DNA of 64,000 nt from Nocardia nova NBRC 15556 (GTDB lineage: Bacteria > Actinomycetota > Actinomycetes > Mycobacteriales > Mycobacteriaceae): NCBI RefSeq assembly GCF_001613005.1, contig NZ_BDBN01000044.1:1-64000 (forward strand), given 5' to 3'. Positions 44,472 to 52,143 of the stretch are shown one piece after another; position 1 is the stretch's first letter; every line of letters begins with the position of its first letter. Below the pieces are notes generated by a model that was given only the letters and a program-made list of their open reading frames with translations, did not search any database and was not told where the DNA came from. The translations under genes and the position numbers were made by a program.

Positions 44472-45605
44472 ATGACCATCCGCCCGTTCCACATCGACAT
44501 CCCGCAGGACCGCCTCGACGACCTCGCCGATCGGCTGCGCCGGGCGCTGTGGCCGAACGAACTGCCCGGTGTCGGTGACGCCTACGGTGTGCCGGGCGAT
44601 CGGGTGCGCGCGCTCGCCGAGTACTGGCTGAACGAATTCGACTGGCGCGCAACGGAAGCCCGGCTGAACGCGTATCCCCAGTTCCGCGCGGAGATCGACG
44701 GCGAGGACATCCACTTCCTGCATGTCCGCTCGTCGCGGCCGGATGCCCTGCCGGTGATCCTCACCCACGGCTGGCCCGGTTCGGTACTGGAGTACCTGGA
44801 CGTGATCGAGGCGCTCACCGAACCGGAATCGCCCGACCATCCGGCCTTCCACGTGGTCGTGCCGTCGCTGCCGGGTTTCGGCTTCTCCGGCCCGACCCGC
44901 AGCACCGGCTGGGACACCCAGCGCACCGCCCGGGCCTGGGTGGAGCTGATGGATCGGCTCGGCTACCAGCGCTTCGGCGCGATCGGCAACGACGGCGGGT
45001 CGATGATCTCCCCGGAGATCGGCCGGCTGGCCGGTGATCGCGTGGTGGGGGTCCACGTGACGCAGTTGTTCTCCTTCCCCTCCGGCGATCCGGCGGAATT
45101 CGAGGGCTTGTCCGAAGAGGACCTGGGGGCGCTGGCGCACCTGCAGTGGTTCCATGACAACAAGATGGCGTTCAACATCCTGTGCAGCCAGCAACCGCAG
45201 ACACTGGCCTACGCGCTCAGCGACTCCCCGCTGGGGCTCTTGGGCTGGAACGCACAGCTTTTCGGTGAAAGCCTCGATCCGGAATTCGTGATCGCCAATA
45301 TCGCGCTGTACTGGCTCACCGGCACCGCGGCCTCCTCGATCCGGTTCTACTACGAGAACGCCCACGCCACCGCGCATCCGGACGGGCCGACCACCACCCC
45401 CACCGCGCTGGCCATGTTCGCCGGCGATTTCCGCTCGATCCGCCGCTTCGCCGAGCGCGACCACAAGAACATCGTGAGCTGGAATTCCTACGACGTGGGA
45501 TCGGTGACCGGCGGACCCAACGACGCGGCCGGACACTACGCCGCGCACGAGGCACCGGAGGTGCTGGTCGGCGACATCCGGACGTTCTTCGCCCGGGTCC
45601 GGTGA
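44472..45605 (+). CDS. Epoxide hydrolase, EphA/EHN type
   Basis: A 377-residue alpha/beta hydrolase with the N-terminal EHN extension (FHIDIPQDRLDDLADRLRRAL). The nucleophile is Asp174 in GNDGGS, so it is an epoxide-hydrolase-type enzyme, not a Ser esterase; HGWPGS is the oxyanion motif, and Tyr residues in the cap could donate protons. It should open epoxides to diols. GAGGGAG is six bases before ATG 44472. Divergent TetR regulates it. A perfect 14-bp hairpin follows after the stop. Substrate unknown; the neighbouring monooxygenase could supply an epoxide (inference). Confidence 0.9.
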   Translation: MTIRPFHIDIPQDRLDDLADRLRRALWPNELPGVGDAYGVPGDRVRALAEYWLNEFDWRATEARLNAYPQFRAEIDGEDIHFLHVRSSRPDALPVILTHGWPGSVLEYLDVIEALTEPESPDHPAFHVVVPSLPGFGFSGPTRSTGWDTQRTARAWVELMDRLGYQRFGAIGNDGGSMISPEIGRLAGDRVVGVHVTQLFSFPSGDPAEFEGLSEEDLGALAHLQWFHDNKMAFNILCSQQPQTLAYALSDSPLGLLGWNAQLFGESLDPEFVIANIALYWLTGTAASSIRFYYENAHATAHPDGPTTTPTALAMFAGDFRSIRRFAERDHKNIVSWNSYDVGSVTGGPNDAAGHYAAHEAPEVLVGDIRTFFARVR

Positions 45606-45612
45606 ATCCCCG

Positions 45613-45643
45613 CGGCTGAGCAGTCGTACCGACTGCTCAGCCG
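45613..45643. terminator. Bidirectional 14-bp hairpin
   Basis: CGGCTGAGCAGTCG, loop TAC and CGACTGCTCAGCCG form a perfect stem between the convergent epoxide hydrolase and small basic protein genes (stops eight bases away on each side). Confidence 0.6.
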
Positions 45644-45650
45644 GGGCGCC

Positions 45651-45788
45651 CTACCGCTGCTTCTTCCCCGCGACCGTCGTCTCGACACCCGATGAGGTGA
45701 CGCCCTTGGCCTTCTTCTCCGCTCGCTTCTCCTTCAGCGACTTGCCGGACTTCTTGGACATGGTGCTGCGCGGAGATTTATCGGACAT
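45651..45788 (-). CDS. Small lysine-rich protein (45 aa)
   Basis: A 45-residue protein, MSDKSPRSTM then a KKSGKSLKEKRAEKKAKG stretch and a GKKQR end. Very basic, no Cys, probably disordered. Similar short SDKSPR-starting basic proteins are familiar in actinobacteria but without known function; a nucleic acid-binding role would be a guess. ATG 45788 has GAAGGA eight bases upstream. It lies between an epoxide hydrolase and thiD, in the block separating thiC and thiD. Confidence 0.65.
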   Translation of the reverse strand: MSDKSPRSTMSKKSGKSLKEKRAEKKAKGVTSSGVETTVAGKKQR

Positions 45789-45922
45789 GAGGGTCCTTCG
45801 TTTGGCAGGATCCGAATGATCCTGTTGGCTCGACCGTACGCGCCCGGACTCTCGCATCGGCGTAATGCGCCATCAGCACGGCCGCGTGGATGACCACGCT
45901 GCGGCCGCGTGCCGGCGCGTCG

Positions 45923-45928
45923 TAGGGT
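45923..45928 (+). promoter_or_regulatory. -10 box of a probable leaderless mRNA (thiD)
   Basis: TAGGGT ends seven bases before GTG 45936, with no ribosome site and no TPP aptamer sequence. Confidence 0.45.
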
Positions 45929-45935
45929 CTGTCTC

Positions 45936-46781
45936 GTGAAACTGCTGCCGTTGCCGGAACCGGGTGCTACGCCGGTCCGGGTGCTGACGATCGCCGGAAC
46001 CGACTCCGGGGGCGGGGCCGGAATTCAGGCCGATTCGCGGACCATGGCGCTGCTGGGGGTGCACGCCTGCGTGGCGGTGGCCGCGGTGACGGTGCAGAAC
46101 TCGGTGGGGGTCAGCGGCTTCCACGAGATCCCACCGCAGACCGTCGCCGATCAGGTGCGGGTGGTGACGGGCGATATCGGGGTCGCGGCCGCCAAGACCG
46201 GCATGCTGGCCTCGACCGCCATCATCGAGGCGGTGGCGCAGGTCTGCGACGAGGTCGGTATCGGACGCGACGGCACGGTGCCGCTGGTGGTCGATCCGGT
46301 GGCGGCCTCGATGCACGGCGACCCACTGCTGCATGCGGAAGCCCTGGACGCACTGCGCTCGGTTCTCATTCCGCGCGCCACGCTGGTGACCCCGAATCTG
46401 GACGAGGTGCGGCTGCTCACCGGCATCGCCGTCACCGACGACCGCACCGCCCGCAAGGCCGCCGAGGCGCTGATCGCACTCGGCCCGCGCTGGGCCGTCG
46501 TCAAGGGCGGCCACCTGCGCTCCTCCGAATTCAGCACCGATCTGCTGTTCGACGGCGAGCGCTTCCACGAGCTCACCGCGCCCCGCATCACGACCGGTAA
46601 CGATCACGGCGGCGGCGACACCCTGGCCGCCGCCTCCGCCTGCGCACTGGCACACGGCTACCGGGTGCCGGAGGCGGTGGCCTTCGCCAAGGAGTGGACC
46701 ACGCGCTGCCTGAAGGACGCCTACGACCTCGGCGCCGGCCACGGTCCGGTGTCGCCGCTGTGGCGGCTGCGCGAGAACTGA
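45936..46781 (+). CDS. thiD: Hydroxymethylpyrimidine (phosphate) kinase
   Basis: A 281-residue ribokinase-fold enzyme, phosphorylating HMP and HMP-P in thiamine synthesis. LTIAGTDSGGGAGIQAD and VTVQNSVGV are N-terminal landmarks. The anion-hole/catalytic stretch is NDHGGGDTLAAASACAL: where ThiD of enteric bacteria has a Cys (HGTGC), this has Asp, the residue used by most ribokinase-family members. GTG 45936 without a ribosome site, TAGGGT seven bases upstream. thiC is 4.5 kb away and thiG 17 kb further, so the thi genes are split. Confidence 0.93.
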   Translation: MKLLPLPEPGATPVRVLTIAGTDSGGGAGIQADSRTMALLGVHACVAVAAVTVQNSVGVSGFHEIPPQTVADQVRVVTGDIGVAAAKTGMLASTAIIEAVAQVCDEVGIGRDGTVPLVVDPVAASMHGDPLLHAEALDALRSVLIPRATLVTPNLDEVRLLTGIAVTDDRTARKAAEALIALGPRWAVVKGGHLRSSEFSTDLLFDGERFHELTAPRITTGNDHGGGDTLAAASACALAHGYRVPEAVAFAKEWTTRCLKDAYDLGAGHGPVSPLWRLREN

Positions 46782-46878
46782 ATTCGCTCCACGACCAGGC
46801 CGGACGAACCAGCGCGCTCCCAGGAAGCTCACAGGTCGGACGCAGCGCTGCCCAAGGCTGATCCCCGAGATTGGGATC

Positions 46879-48165
46879 ATGACCGAGACAGCGATGGCGT
46901 TCCAGGCGGCCACCACCCCCGACTCGACGCGCACACCGGTGCTCGAGGTCGTGATCCCGGTGTACAACGAGGAGCGCGATCTCGCCGGTTGTGTCCGCCG
47001 GCTGCACGCCTTCCTGCGTGACGGATTTCCGTTCTCGACCCGAATCACGGTGGCGGACAACGCCTCCACCGATTCCACGCTCGCCGTGGCGCGCGCACTC
47101 GCCGAGGAGCTGCCCGAGGTCGAGGTCGTCCACCTCGACCGCAAGGGCCGCGGGCGCGCGCTGCGTGCGGTATGGGAGGCCTCGAAGGCACAGGTCGTCG
47201 CATATATGGACGTCGACCTGTCCACCGACCTCAACGCCCTGCTGCCGCTGGTGGCCCCGCTGGTCTCCGGACATTCCGATCTGGCGATCGGCACCCGGCT
47301 GGCCAAATCCTCGCGGGTGGTGCGCGGCCCCAAACGTGAGATCATCTCCCGCTGCTACAACCTGATTCTGCGAGCCTCGCTGCAGGCCCGGTTCTCCGAC
47401 GCCCAGTGCGGATTCAAGGCGATGCGCACCGATGTGGCGCGCCGGATCCTGCCGCTGGTCGAGGACGGGGAATGGTTCTTCGACACCGAACTGCTGGTGA
47501 TCGCCGAACGCGCCGGGCTGCGCATCCACGAGGTGCCGGTGGACTGGATCGACGATCCGGACAGCCGCGTGGACATCGTCGACACCGCCCGCAAGGATCT
47601 GCTCGGCGTGTGGCGGGTGGGCCGCGGCCTGGCCACCGGCGCGCTGCCGATCAACGAGCTGCGCGCCGCCATCGGGCGGGAACCGCTGGTGGACGGGGTG
47701 CCGCTGGGCATGGTCGGGCAGCTGGTGCGCTTCGGCATCATCGGTGTGCTCTCCACCCTGGCCTACATGCTCCTGTACGTGATGTTGCAGGCCGTGGTAG
47801 GCGCCCAGCCCGCGAACTTCGCCGCCCTGCTGATCACCGCGGTCGCCAACACCGCGGCGAACCGCGCCTTCACCTTCGGCGTGCGCGGCTCGGGCAATGC
47901 GGTCTCCCATCACTTCCAGGGCCTGCTGATCTTCACCTTCGCCTGGGTGCTGACCAGTGGTTCGCTGTTCGCCCTGCACCGGTGGGCGCCGGACGCGTCC
48001 GTGCACGTGGAACTGCTGGTACTGGTGGTCGCGAACCTGGTGGCGACGCTGACCCGATTCGTGGGACTGCGCTGGGTTTTCCGCAACGCGGTCGCCGGCA
48101 GCGCCGTCGAGGACATCGCCGTCGAGGACATCGCGACGGCACAGGCCTCGACGGAACCGCGGTGA
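46879..48165 (+). CDS. Glycosyltransferase family 2 with GtrA-like membrane domain
   Basis: A 428-residue fusion. An N-terminal GT2 domain (about 20-245) with VVIPVYNEERDL, ADNASTDST and the metal motif MDVDLSTD (DxD), like dolichyl-phosphate mannose/glucose synthase. The C-terminal part (about 275-405) has four membrane helices of GtrA type (VRFGIIGVLSTLAYMLLYVML, NFAALLITAVANTAANRAFTFG). It probably makes a polyprenyl-phosphate sugar at the membrane. Its stop overlaps the next glycosyltransferase (GTGA), so both work in one pathway. Confidence 0.9.
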   Translation: MTETAMAFQAATTPDSTRTPVLEVVIPVYNEERDLAGCVRRLHAFLRDGFPFSTRITVADNASTDSTLAVARALAEELPEVEVVHLDRKGRGRALRAVWEASKAQVVAYMDVDLSTDLNALLPLVAPLVSGHSDLAIGTRLAKSSRVVRGPKREIISRCYNLILRASLQARFSDAQCGFKAMRTDVARRILPLVEDGEWFFDTELLVIAERAGLRIHEVPVDWIDDPDSRVDIVDTARKDLLGVWRVGRGLATGALPINELRAAIGREPLVDGVPLGMVGQLVRFGIIGVLSTLAYMLLYVMLQAVVGAQPANFAALLITAVANTAANRAFTFGVRGSGNAVSHHFQGLLIFTFAWVLTSGSLFALHRWAPDASVHVELLVLVVANLVATLTRFVGLRWVFRNAVAGSAVEDIAVEDIATAQASTEPR

Positions 48166-50123
48166 CCACCACCCTCATCCGGCCGATGTCCCCGGACGCG
48201 TCGGCCGCCCCGCCGTCGCCGGCTACGGACCGGCCACGGTGGGAGCGGCCGGCGCTGACCGCGCTCCTGCTCACGACAGCCGTCGCCTACCTGTGCAACC
48301 TGAGTGCCAACGGGTGGGCGAATTCCTTCTATGCGGCTGCGGCACAAGCGGGTTCGGTGTCGTGGAAGGCGTTCCTCTTCGGTTCCTCGGATACCGCGAA
48401 CGCGATCACCGTGGACAAGACCCCGGCCGCCCTGTGGCCGATGGATCTGGCGGTGCGGGCGTTCGGGCTGTCCAGTTGGACCCTGCTGGTGCCGCAGGTG
48501 CTGATGGGCGTGGGCGCGGTCGCGATGCTGTGGGCGACGGTGCGCCGGCCGTTCGGGCCGGTGGCCGGTCTGCTCGCGGGCGCGGTGCTCGCCGTGACAC
48601 CGGTGGCGGCGCTGATGTTCCGGTTCGACAATCCGGATGCGCTGCTGGTCCTGCTGATGGTGGCGGCATGCTGGGCCATGACGCGCGGGCTCGAGGACGG
48701 GCGGCTGCGATGGCTGGTGCTGTGCGGCGCCATCATCGGATTCGGCTTCCTGGCAAAGCAATTGCAGGTGCTGCTGGTGGTCCCCGCCCTCGCGATCACC
48801 TACCTGATCGCCGGCCCGCCACGTCTGGGCAAGCGGATCGCGCATCTGGGCGCCGCGGCGGCGGCCATGGTCGCCGCCGCCGGCTGGTGGATTCTGCTCG
48901 CCGAGCTGTGGCCGGCCGATTCCCGGCCGTATTTCGGTGGTTCCCAACACAATTCGGCGCTGGAGCTGACCTTCGGATACAACGGCCTGGGCCGGCTCGA
49001 CGGCGACGAGGTCGGCAGCCTCGGCTCACACGGCGGCGGATTCTGGGGCGAGAGCGGGATGACCCGGCTGTTCCAGCCCGCCCAGGGCGGTCAGATCGCC
49101 TGGCTGCTTCCGGCCGCGCTGATCCTGCTCGGCGCGGCGATCGTTCTGCGCGGCAGAGCATCCCGAACCGACCACCAGCGCGCCGCGCTCGTGATGTGGG
49201 GCGGCTGGCTGGTGGTGACCGCCCTGGTGTTCAGCTTCATGCGGGGCATCTTCCACCAGTACTACACGGTGGCGCTGGCCCCGGCGATCGCGGCACTCGT
49301 CGGTGCGGGGACGACGCTGCTGTCGCGGCGCCGGGAACGGCCGTGGGTCCGAGCGGTCGCCGCGGTGACGATGGCGACGACGACCGCCACCGCGTGGATG
49401 TTGTTGTCGCGCAACCTCGAATTCGTACCGTGGCTGCGATGGCTGGTGCTGGTCGGCGGGATCGCGGTCACCGTCGCGCTGCTGTCGCCGGCGCCGCGGC
49501 GGATCGCTGCCGCGCTGGCGATCGCCGCGGGCCTGGTCGGCGCCGCGGGTCCGCTCGCCTATACCGTCGACACCCTCGCAACCGCGCATACCGGGCCGAT
49601 TCCCAGTGCCGGGCCCCGGATGCCGATGCACGTTCGTGCGGGTACGCGGATGCCGTGGGGGCAGAACTCCGGCGCCGAGGGTTTCGGACCGGGTACGCAC
49701 GGTGGCCGGGCTGGCGGTCCCGCCGCGGGCCCCCGGGGACGCGACAACCCCGGCGGCAACGCGATGCAGGTCAGCACACCGAGCGAGAAGTTGACCGCCC
49801 TGCTGGACCGCGACGGCGAGGCCTACGAATGGGTCGCGGCCACGGTGAGCTCGAACCGGGCGGCCGGATACCAGCTCGCCACCGAACTGCCGGTCATGGC
49901 GATCGGCGGATTCAACGGCAGCGATCCCGCCCCGACCCTGGACCAGTTCCGCGACCACGTGGCGGCGCTGGATATCCACTACTTCGTCGCCGGTGCGGAT
50001 CGCGGGCCGGGCGACGATGCGGCGGATTCGACGGCGGCGCGGATCACCGCCTGGGTGCGGCACCATTTCACCGCACAGAACGTGGACGGGGTGACGATCT
50101 ACGACCTGACCGTGCCGCGATGA
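48162..50123 (+). CDS. Membrane glycosyltransferase, GT39/ArnT-like
   Basis: A 653-residue polytopic enzyme with about 11 membrane helices in residues 30-470. An ArnT/PMT-type pattern: first outer loop with an acidic pair region and NPDALLVLLMV. The region about 475-520 is Gly/Pro/Arg-rich and followed by a soluble C-terminal domain (to 653) outside the membrane. Such enzymes use polyprenyl-phosphate sugars and attach them to lipids, polymers or proteins. GTG 48162 overlaps the GT2 stop. The coupled GT2-GtrA should supply the lipid-linked sugar. Acceptor unknown. Confidence 0.88.
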   Translation: MTTTLIRPMSPDASAAPPSPATDRPRWERPALTALLLTTAVAYLCNLSANGWANSFYAAAAQAGSVSWKAFLFGSSDTANAITVDKTPAALWPMDLAVRAFGLSSWTLLVPQVLMGVGAVAMLWATVRRPFGPVAGLLAGAVLAVTPVAALMFRFDNPDALLVLLMVAACWAMTRGLEDGRLRWLVLCGAIIGFGFLAKQLQVLLVVPALAITYLIAGPPRLGKRIAHLGAAAAAMVAAAGWWILLAELWPADSRPYFGGSQHNSALELTFGYNGLGRLDGDEVGSLGSHGGGFWGESGMTRLFQPAQGGQIAWLLPAALILLGAAIVLRGRASRTDHQRAALVMWGGWLVVTALVFSFMRGIFHQYYTVALAPAIAALVGAGTTLLSRRRERPWVRAVAAVTMATTTATAWMLLSRNLEFVPWLRWLVLVGGIAVTVALLSPAPRRIAAALAIAAGLVGAAGPLAYTVDTLATAHTGPIPSAGPRMPMHVRAGTRMPWGQNSGAEGFGPGTHGGRAGGPAAGPRGRDNPGGNAMQVSTPSEKLTALLDRDGEAYEWVAATVSSNRAAGYQLATELPVMAIGGFNGSDPAPTLDQFRDHVAALDIHYFVAGADRGPGDDAADSTAARITAWVRHHFTAQNVDGVTIYDLTVPR

Positions 50124-50140
50124 GCGAGCCGACCCGCGAA

Positions 50141-50202
50141 CGACATGTGCTCCCGGAAACGACATGTGCTCCCGGAAACGACATGTGCTCCCGGAAACGA
50201 CA
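50141..50202 (+). repeat. 19-bp tandem repeat, three copies
   Basis: CGACATGTGCTCCCGGAAA occurs three times without spacers (50141-50159, 50160-50178, 50179-50197), followed by the first bases of a fourth copy. It starts 18 bases past the GT39 stop and ends at the terminator hairpin. Because 19 is not a multiple of three it is not coding. Confidence 0.8.
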
Positions 50203-50230
50203 ATGCCCGCCCTCGAAAGAGGGCGGGCAT
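50203..50230. terminator. 12-bp GAAA hairpin between GT39 and tRNA-Glu
   Basis: ATGCCCGCCCTC, GAAA, GAGGGCGGGCAT: perfect stem. It lies ten bases past the tRNA 3' end (minus) and after the GT39 gene (plus), so it may terminate both. No clear U-run on either strand. Confidence 0.65.
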
Positions 50231-50240
50231 CGCGTTGTTG

Positions 50241-50313
50241 TAGCCCCGACGGGATTTGAACCCGCGCTACCGCCTTGAGAGGGCGGCGTCCTAGGCCGCT
50301 AGACGACGGGGCC
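50241..50313 (-). tRNA. tRNA-Glu (anticodon CTC)
   Basis: The 73-base cloverleaf folds: 7-bp acceptor stem with a G-U at the first pair, D arm with CTAGCGGCCTAGGA, anticodon stem CCGCC/GGCGG with loop CTCTCAA, and T arm with GGTTCAAATCC. The anticodon CTC reads GAG. Discriminator is A; CCA is not encoded. Confidence 0.93.
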
Positions 50314-50345
50314 GAGAACTTCGCTCCGGGAACCGGAGCCCGGTC

Positions 50346-50374
50346 AGCTTATCGGTCCCGGGCGGCGGCACCAA
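50346..50374 (-). promoter_or_regulatory. tRNA-Glu promoter
   Basis: On minus: TTGGTG (50369-50374), 17 bases, TAAGCT (50346-50351). The start would be about 26 bases before the tRNA. Confidence 0.55.
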
Positions 50375-50399
50375 ATCCGGTGTTCACATACCGTCGATC

Positions 50400-50537
50400 T
50401 CAGAACGGCTTGCCCTGGATGAGCCCGAAGATTCCGGCGATGAAGAACAACGGGATGAACAGCGCGGTCGCCACCGGGTCGCCGTTGAGATATCCCTGCC
50501 GAATACCTTCCAGAGCTGCCGCAGAACCCGAATCCAT
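50400..50537 (-). CDS. Small membrane protein (45 aa)
   Basis: A 45-residue protein with one strongly hydrophobic C-terminal helix (about 24-41, ALFIPLFFIAGIFGLIQG) after a short polar N-terminus (MDSGSAAALEGIRQGYLNGD). GAGGGG about ten bases before ATG 50537 and good codon bias support it. Unknown function; not part of any operon that I can see. Confidence 0.6.
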   Translation of the reverse strand: MDSGSAAALEGIRQGYLNGDPVATALFIPLFFIAGIFGLIQGKPF

Positions 50538-50621
50538 GATCGATTCCCCTCGCTCGATATCCGATGAATTTGTCCGGCTACGGTAGCGTGGCGCGGCGCT
50601 GTTCCCACCGGCGGGCATGGG

Positions 50622-51236
50622 TCAGTGCGGGGTGTGCAACCCCATGTGCAGGGTCGCCGCCCATTGATGCACGATCTGTTTGCGCCGGACCGAGTCGTCG
50701 GTCAGAACGTCGGCCAGGCCGAGGCCGCGTGCCATGTCGAGGGTGGCCTGCACGAGGTGGTGGGCGACCGGGTCGGAATCGTCGACGCCGAGGGCCTCGA
50801 CGGCCAGGCGATGCGAGATGCGGCCGAAGTGGGCCTCCAGGGGCACGATGCGTTCGCGCAACACCGGATCCGCCGCGGCGTGGGTCCACACCTGCAGCGC
50901 CGCCTTGAACAGCGGAGTCGTATAGGACTCGACCAGCTGCGCCACCACGGCCTCGGTGCGGCCGACGCCCTGCGCCACCTCGGTCACGACCGCCGCCTCG
51001 GCCTTGGACTGCGCCATCCGGGTGTCGAACATGTACTCGAGGGCGGCGGTGATCAAATCCTCCCGGGTGGGGAAATGATGTTGGGCCGCCCCGCGCGAGA
51101 CCCCGGCCCGTTCGGCGACCACCGCGACAGTGGCCGCCGCCCAGCCCATTTCGGCCAGACAGTCGATGGTCGCCTCGAGCAATCGCTGACGGGTGGCCCG
51201 GCTGCGGTCCTGCTTGGGTTCGTGCGATGCGGTCAT
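50622..51236 (-). CDS. TetR family regulator of the Atu-like cluster
   Basis: A 204-residue regulator, HTH at about 15-62 (LLEATIDCLAEMGWAAATVA, VSRGAAQHHFPTREDLITAA). The C-terminal ligand domain is helical. It is the last gene of the catabolic cluster, seven bases after the hydratase-like gene, and so co-transcribed with its probable targets: an autorepressor whose operator may be the inverted repeat before the first gene at 59908 (inference). Confidence 0.87.
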   Translation of the reverse strand: MTASHEPKQDRSRATRQRLLEATIDCLAEMGWAAATVAVVAERAGVSRGAAQHHFPTREDLITAALEYMFDTRMAQSKAEAAVVTEVAQGVGRTEAVVAQLVESYTTPLFKAALQVWTHAAADPVLRERIVPLEAHFGRISHRLAVEALGVDDSDPVAHHLVQATLDMARGLGLADVLTDDSVRRKQIVHQWAATLHMGLHTPH

Positions 51237-51243
51237 GATCGGT

Positions 51244-52068
51244 TCATTCTGCCCAGCTGGGTGGGCGACGCTGGAAGAAGGCCGTCATCCCCTCGATCAC
51301 CTCGGGTGTGCCGAAGAAACTGCCGGAACGTTTGGCCAGCTCATCGGCGGTGCGATCGAATTCCGCGACGATGGACGCATTCACCAGCCGCTTACTTTCG
51401 GCCAACCCCTGCGGGGACCCCTTGCGCAGTTCGCCGCACAGGCGGGCCACCTCGGCAGCGGCATCGGCGGCCGCGACGGTGATCAATCCGATCCGCTCGG
51501 CCTCGGCCGCGTCGAAGGTCTCTCCGGTCTGGTAGTAGCGGGCGGCGGCCCGGGAGGTCAGCCGCGGCAGCAGTGTGAGCGAGATCATGAACGGCGCCAG
51601 GCCCAGCCGCGCCTCGGTGAGCGCGAAACTGCTCGACGGTCCGGCGACGGCGATATCGCAGGCGCCGACGATGCCCATCCCACCCGCACGCACATTGCCG
51701 TCGACCTGCGCGACCACCGGTTTGTGCAGTTCGACGATGCCGCGCAGCACGTCGATCATCCATCCGGTGCGGATATCGGCGGCCGCGGCCGGATCGGCGT
51801 CGAGCGCCTCCTTGAGATCCGCGCCGGCGCAGAACGTATTGCCGGTGTGGGTGAGGATCACCCCGCGGGCCCGCTCGTCGGCGCCGGCCTTGCGCAGTCC
51901 GTCGAGCAGCTCCCGAACCAGCTTCGAGGACAACGCATTCCGATTGTGCGGTGAATCCAGCGTGAGCACCGCGAAGCCGTCGCGCACCTCGTATCGCACG
52001 AAAGGCGTTCCGGTGCCGCCGGTTTCGGTGATCTCGGTGCCGGTTTCGGTGCCGGGGGTTTCGCTCAC
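51244..52068 (-). CDS. Enoyl-CoA hydratase/isomerase family protein
   Basis: A 274-residue crotonase-fold protein: CAGADLKEALDADP (oxyanion region) and GGMGIVGACDIAVAG. The first catalytic Glu of true hydratases (in GGGxE) is absent here (GGMGIVG), while the second (TEARLG) is kept. Start GTG 52068 has AGGAGG seven bases upstream; the ATG six bases earlier is too close to it. In Atu-type clusters this position is held by the hydratase (AtuE). Could be hydratase, isomerase or lyase; uncertain. Confidence 0.8.
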   Translation of the reverse strand: MSETPGTETGTEITETGGTGTPFVRYEVRDGFAVLTLDSPHNRNALSSKLVRELLDGLRKAGADERARGVILTHTGNTFCAGADLKEALDADPAAAADIRTGWMIDVLRGIVELHKPVVAQVDGNVRAGGMGIVGACDIAVAGPSSSFALTEARLGLAPFMISLTLLPRLTSRAAARYYQTGETFDAAEAERIGLITVAAADAAAEVARLCGELRKGSPQGLAESKRLVNASIVAEFDRTADELAKRSGSFFGTPEVIEGMTAFFQRRPPSWAE

Positions 52069-52143
52069 GTGCATTCCTCCTCGTCCGGTTCGGGTGGGTG
52101 TGCTCGGCCGGGCCGCGCAGGGGCGGCCCGGCCGGGTCACCGC

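Noticed and set aside
41420..45935. Mobile island
   Set aside because: No integrase, transposase, tRNA end, direct repeats or shift in codon use; only altered gene order relative to mycobacteria.
50141..50202. CRISPR array
   Set aside because: The 19-bp copies abut with no spacers and there are no cas genes.
50121..50278. Short open frame running through the 19-bp repeats and the hairpin
   Set aside because: It reads the three repeat copies in three frames and ends in the tRNA gene; no conserved protein.
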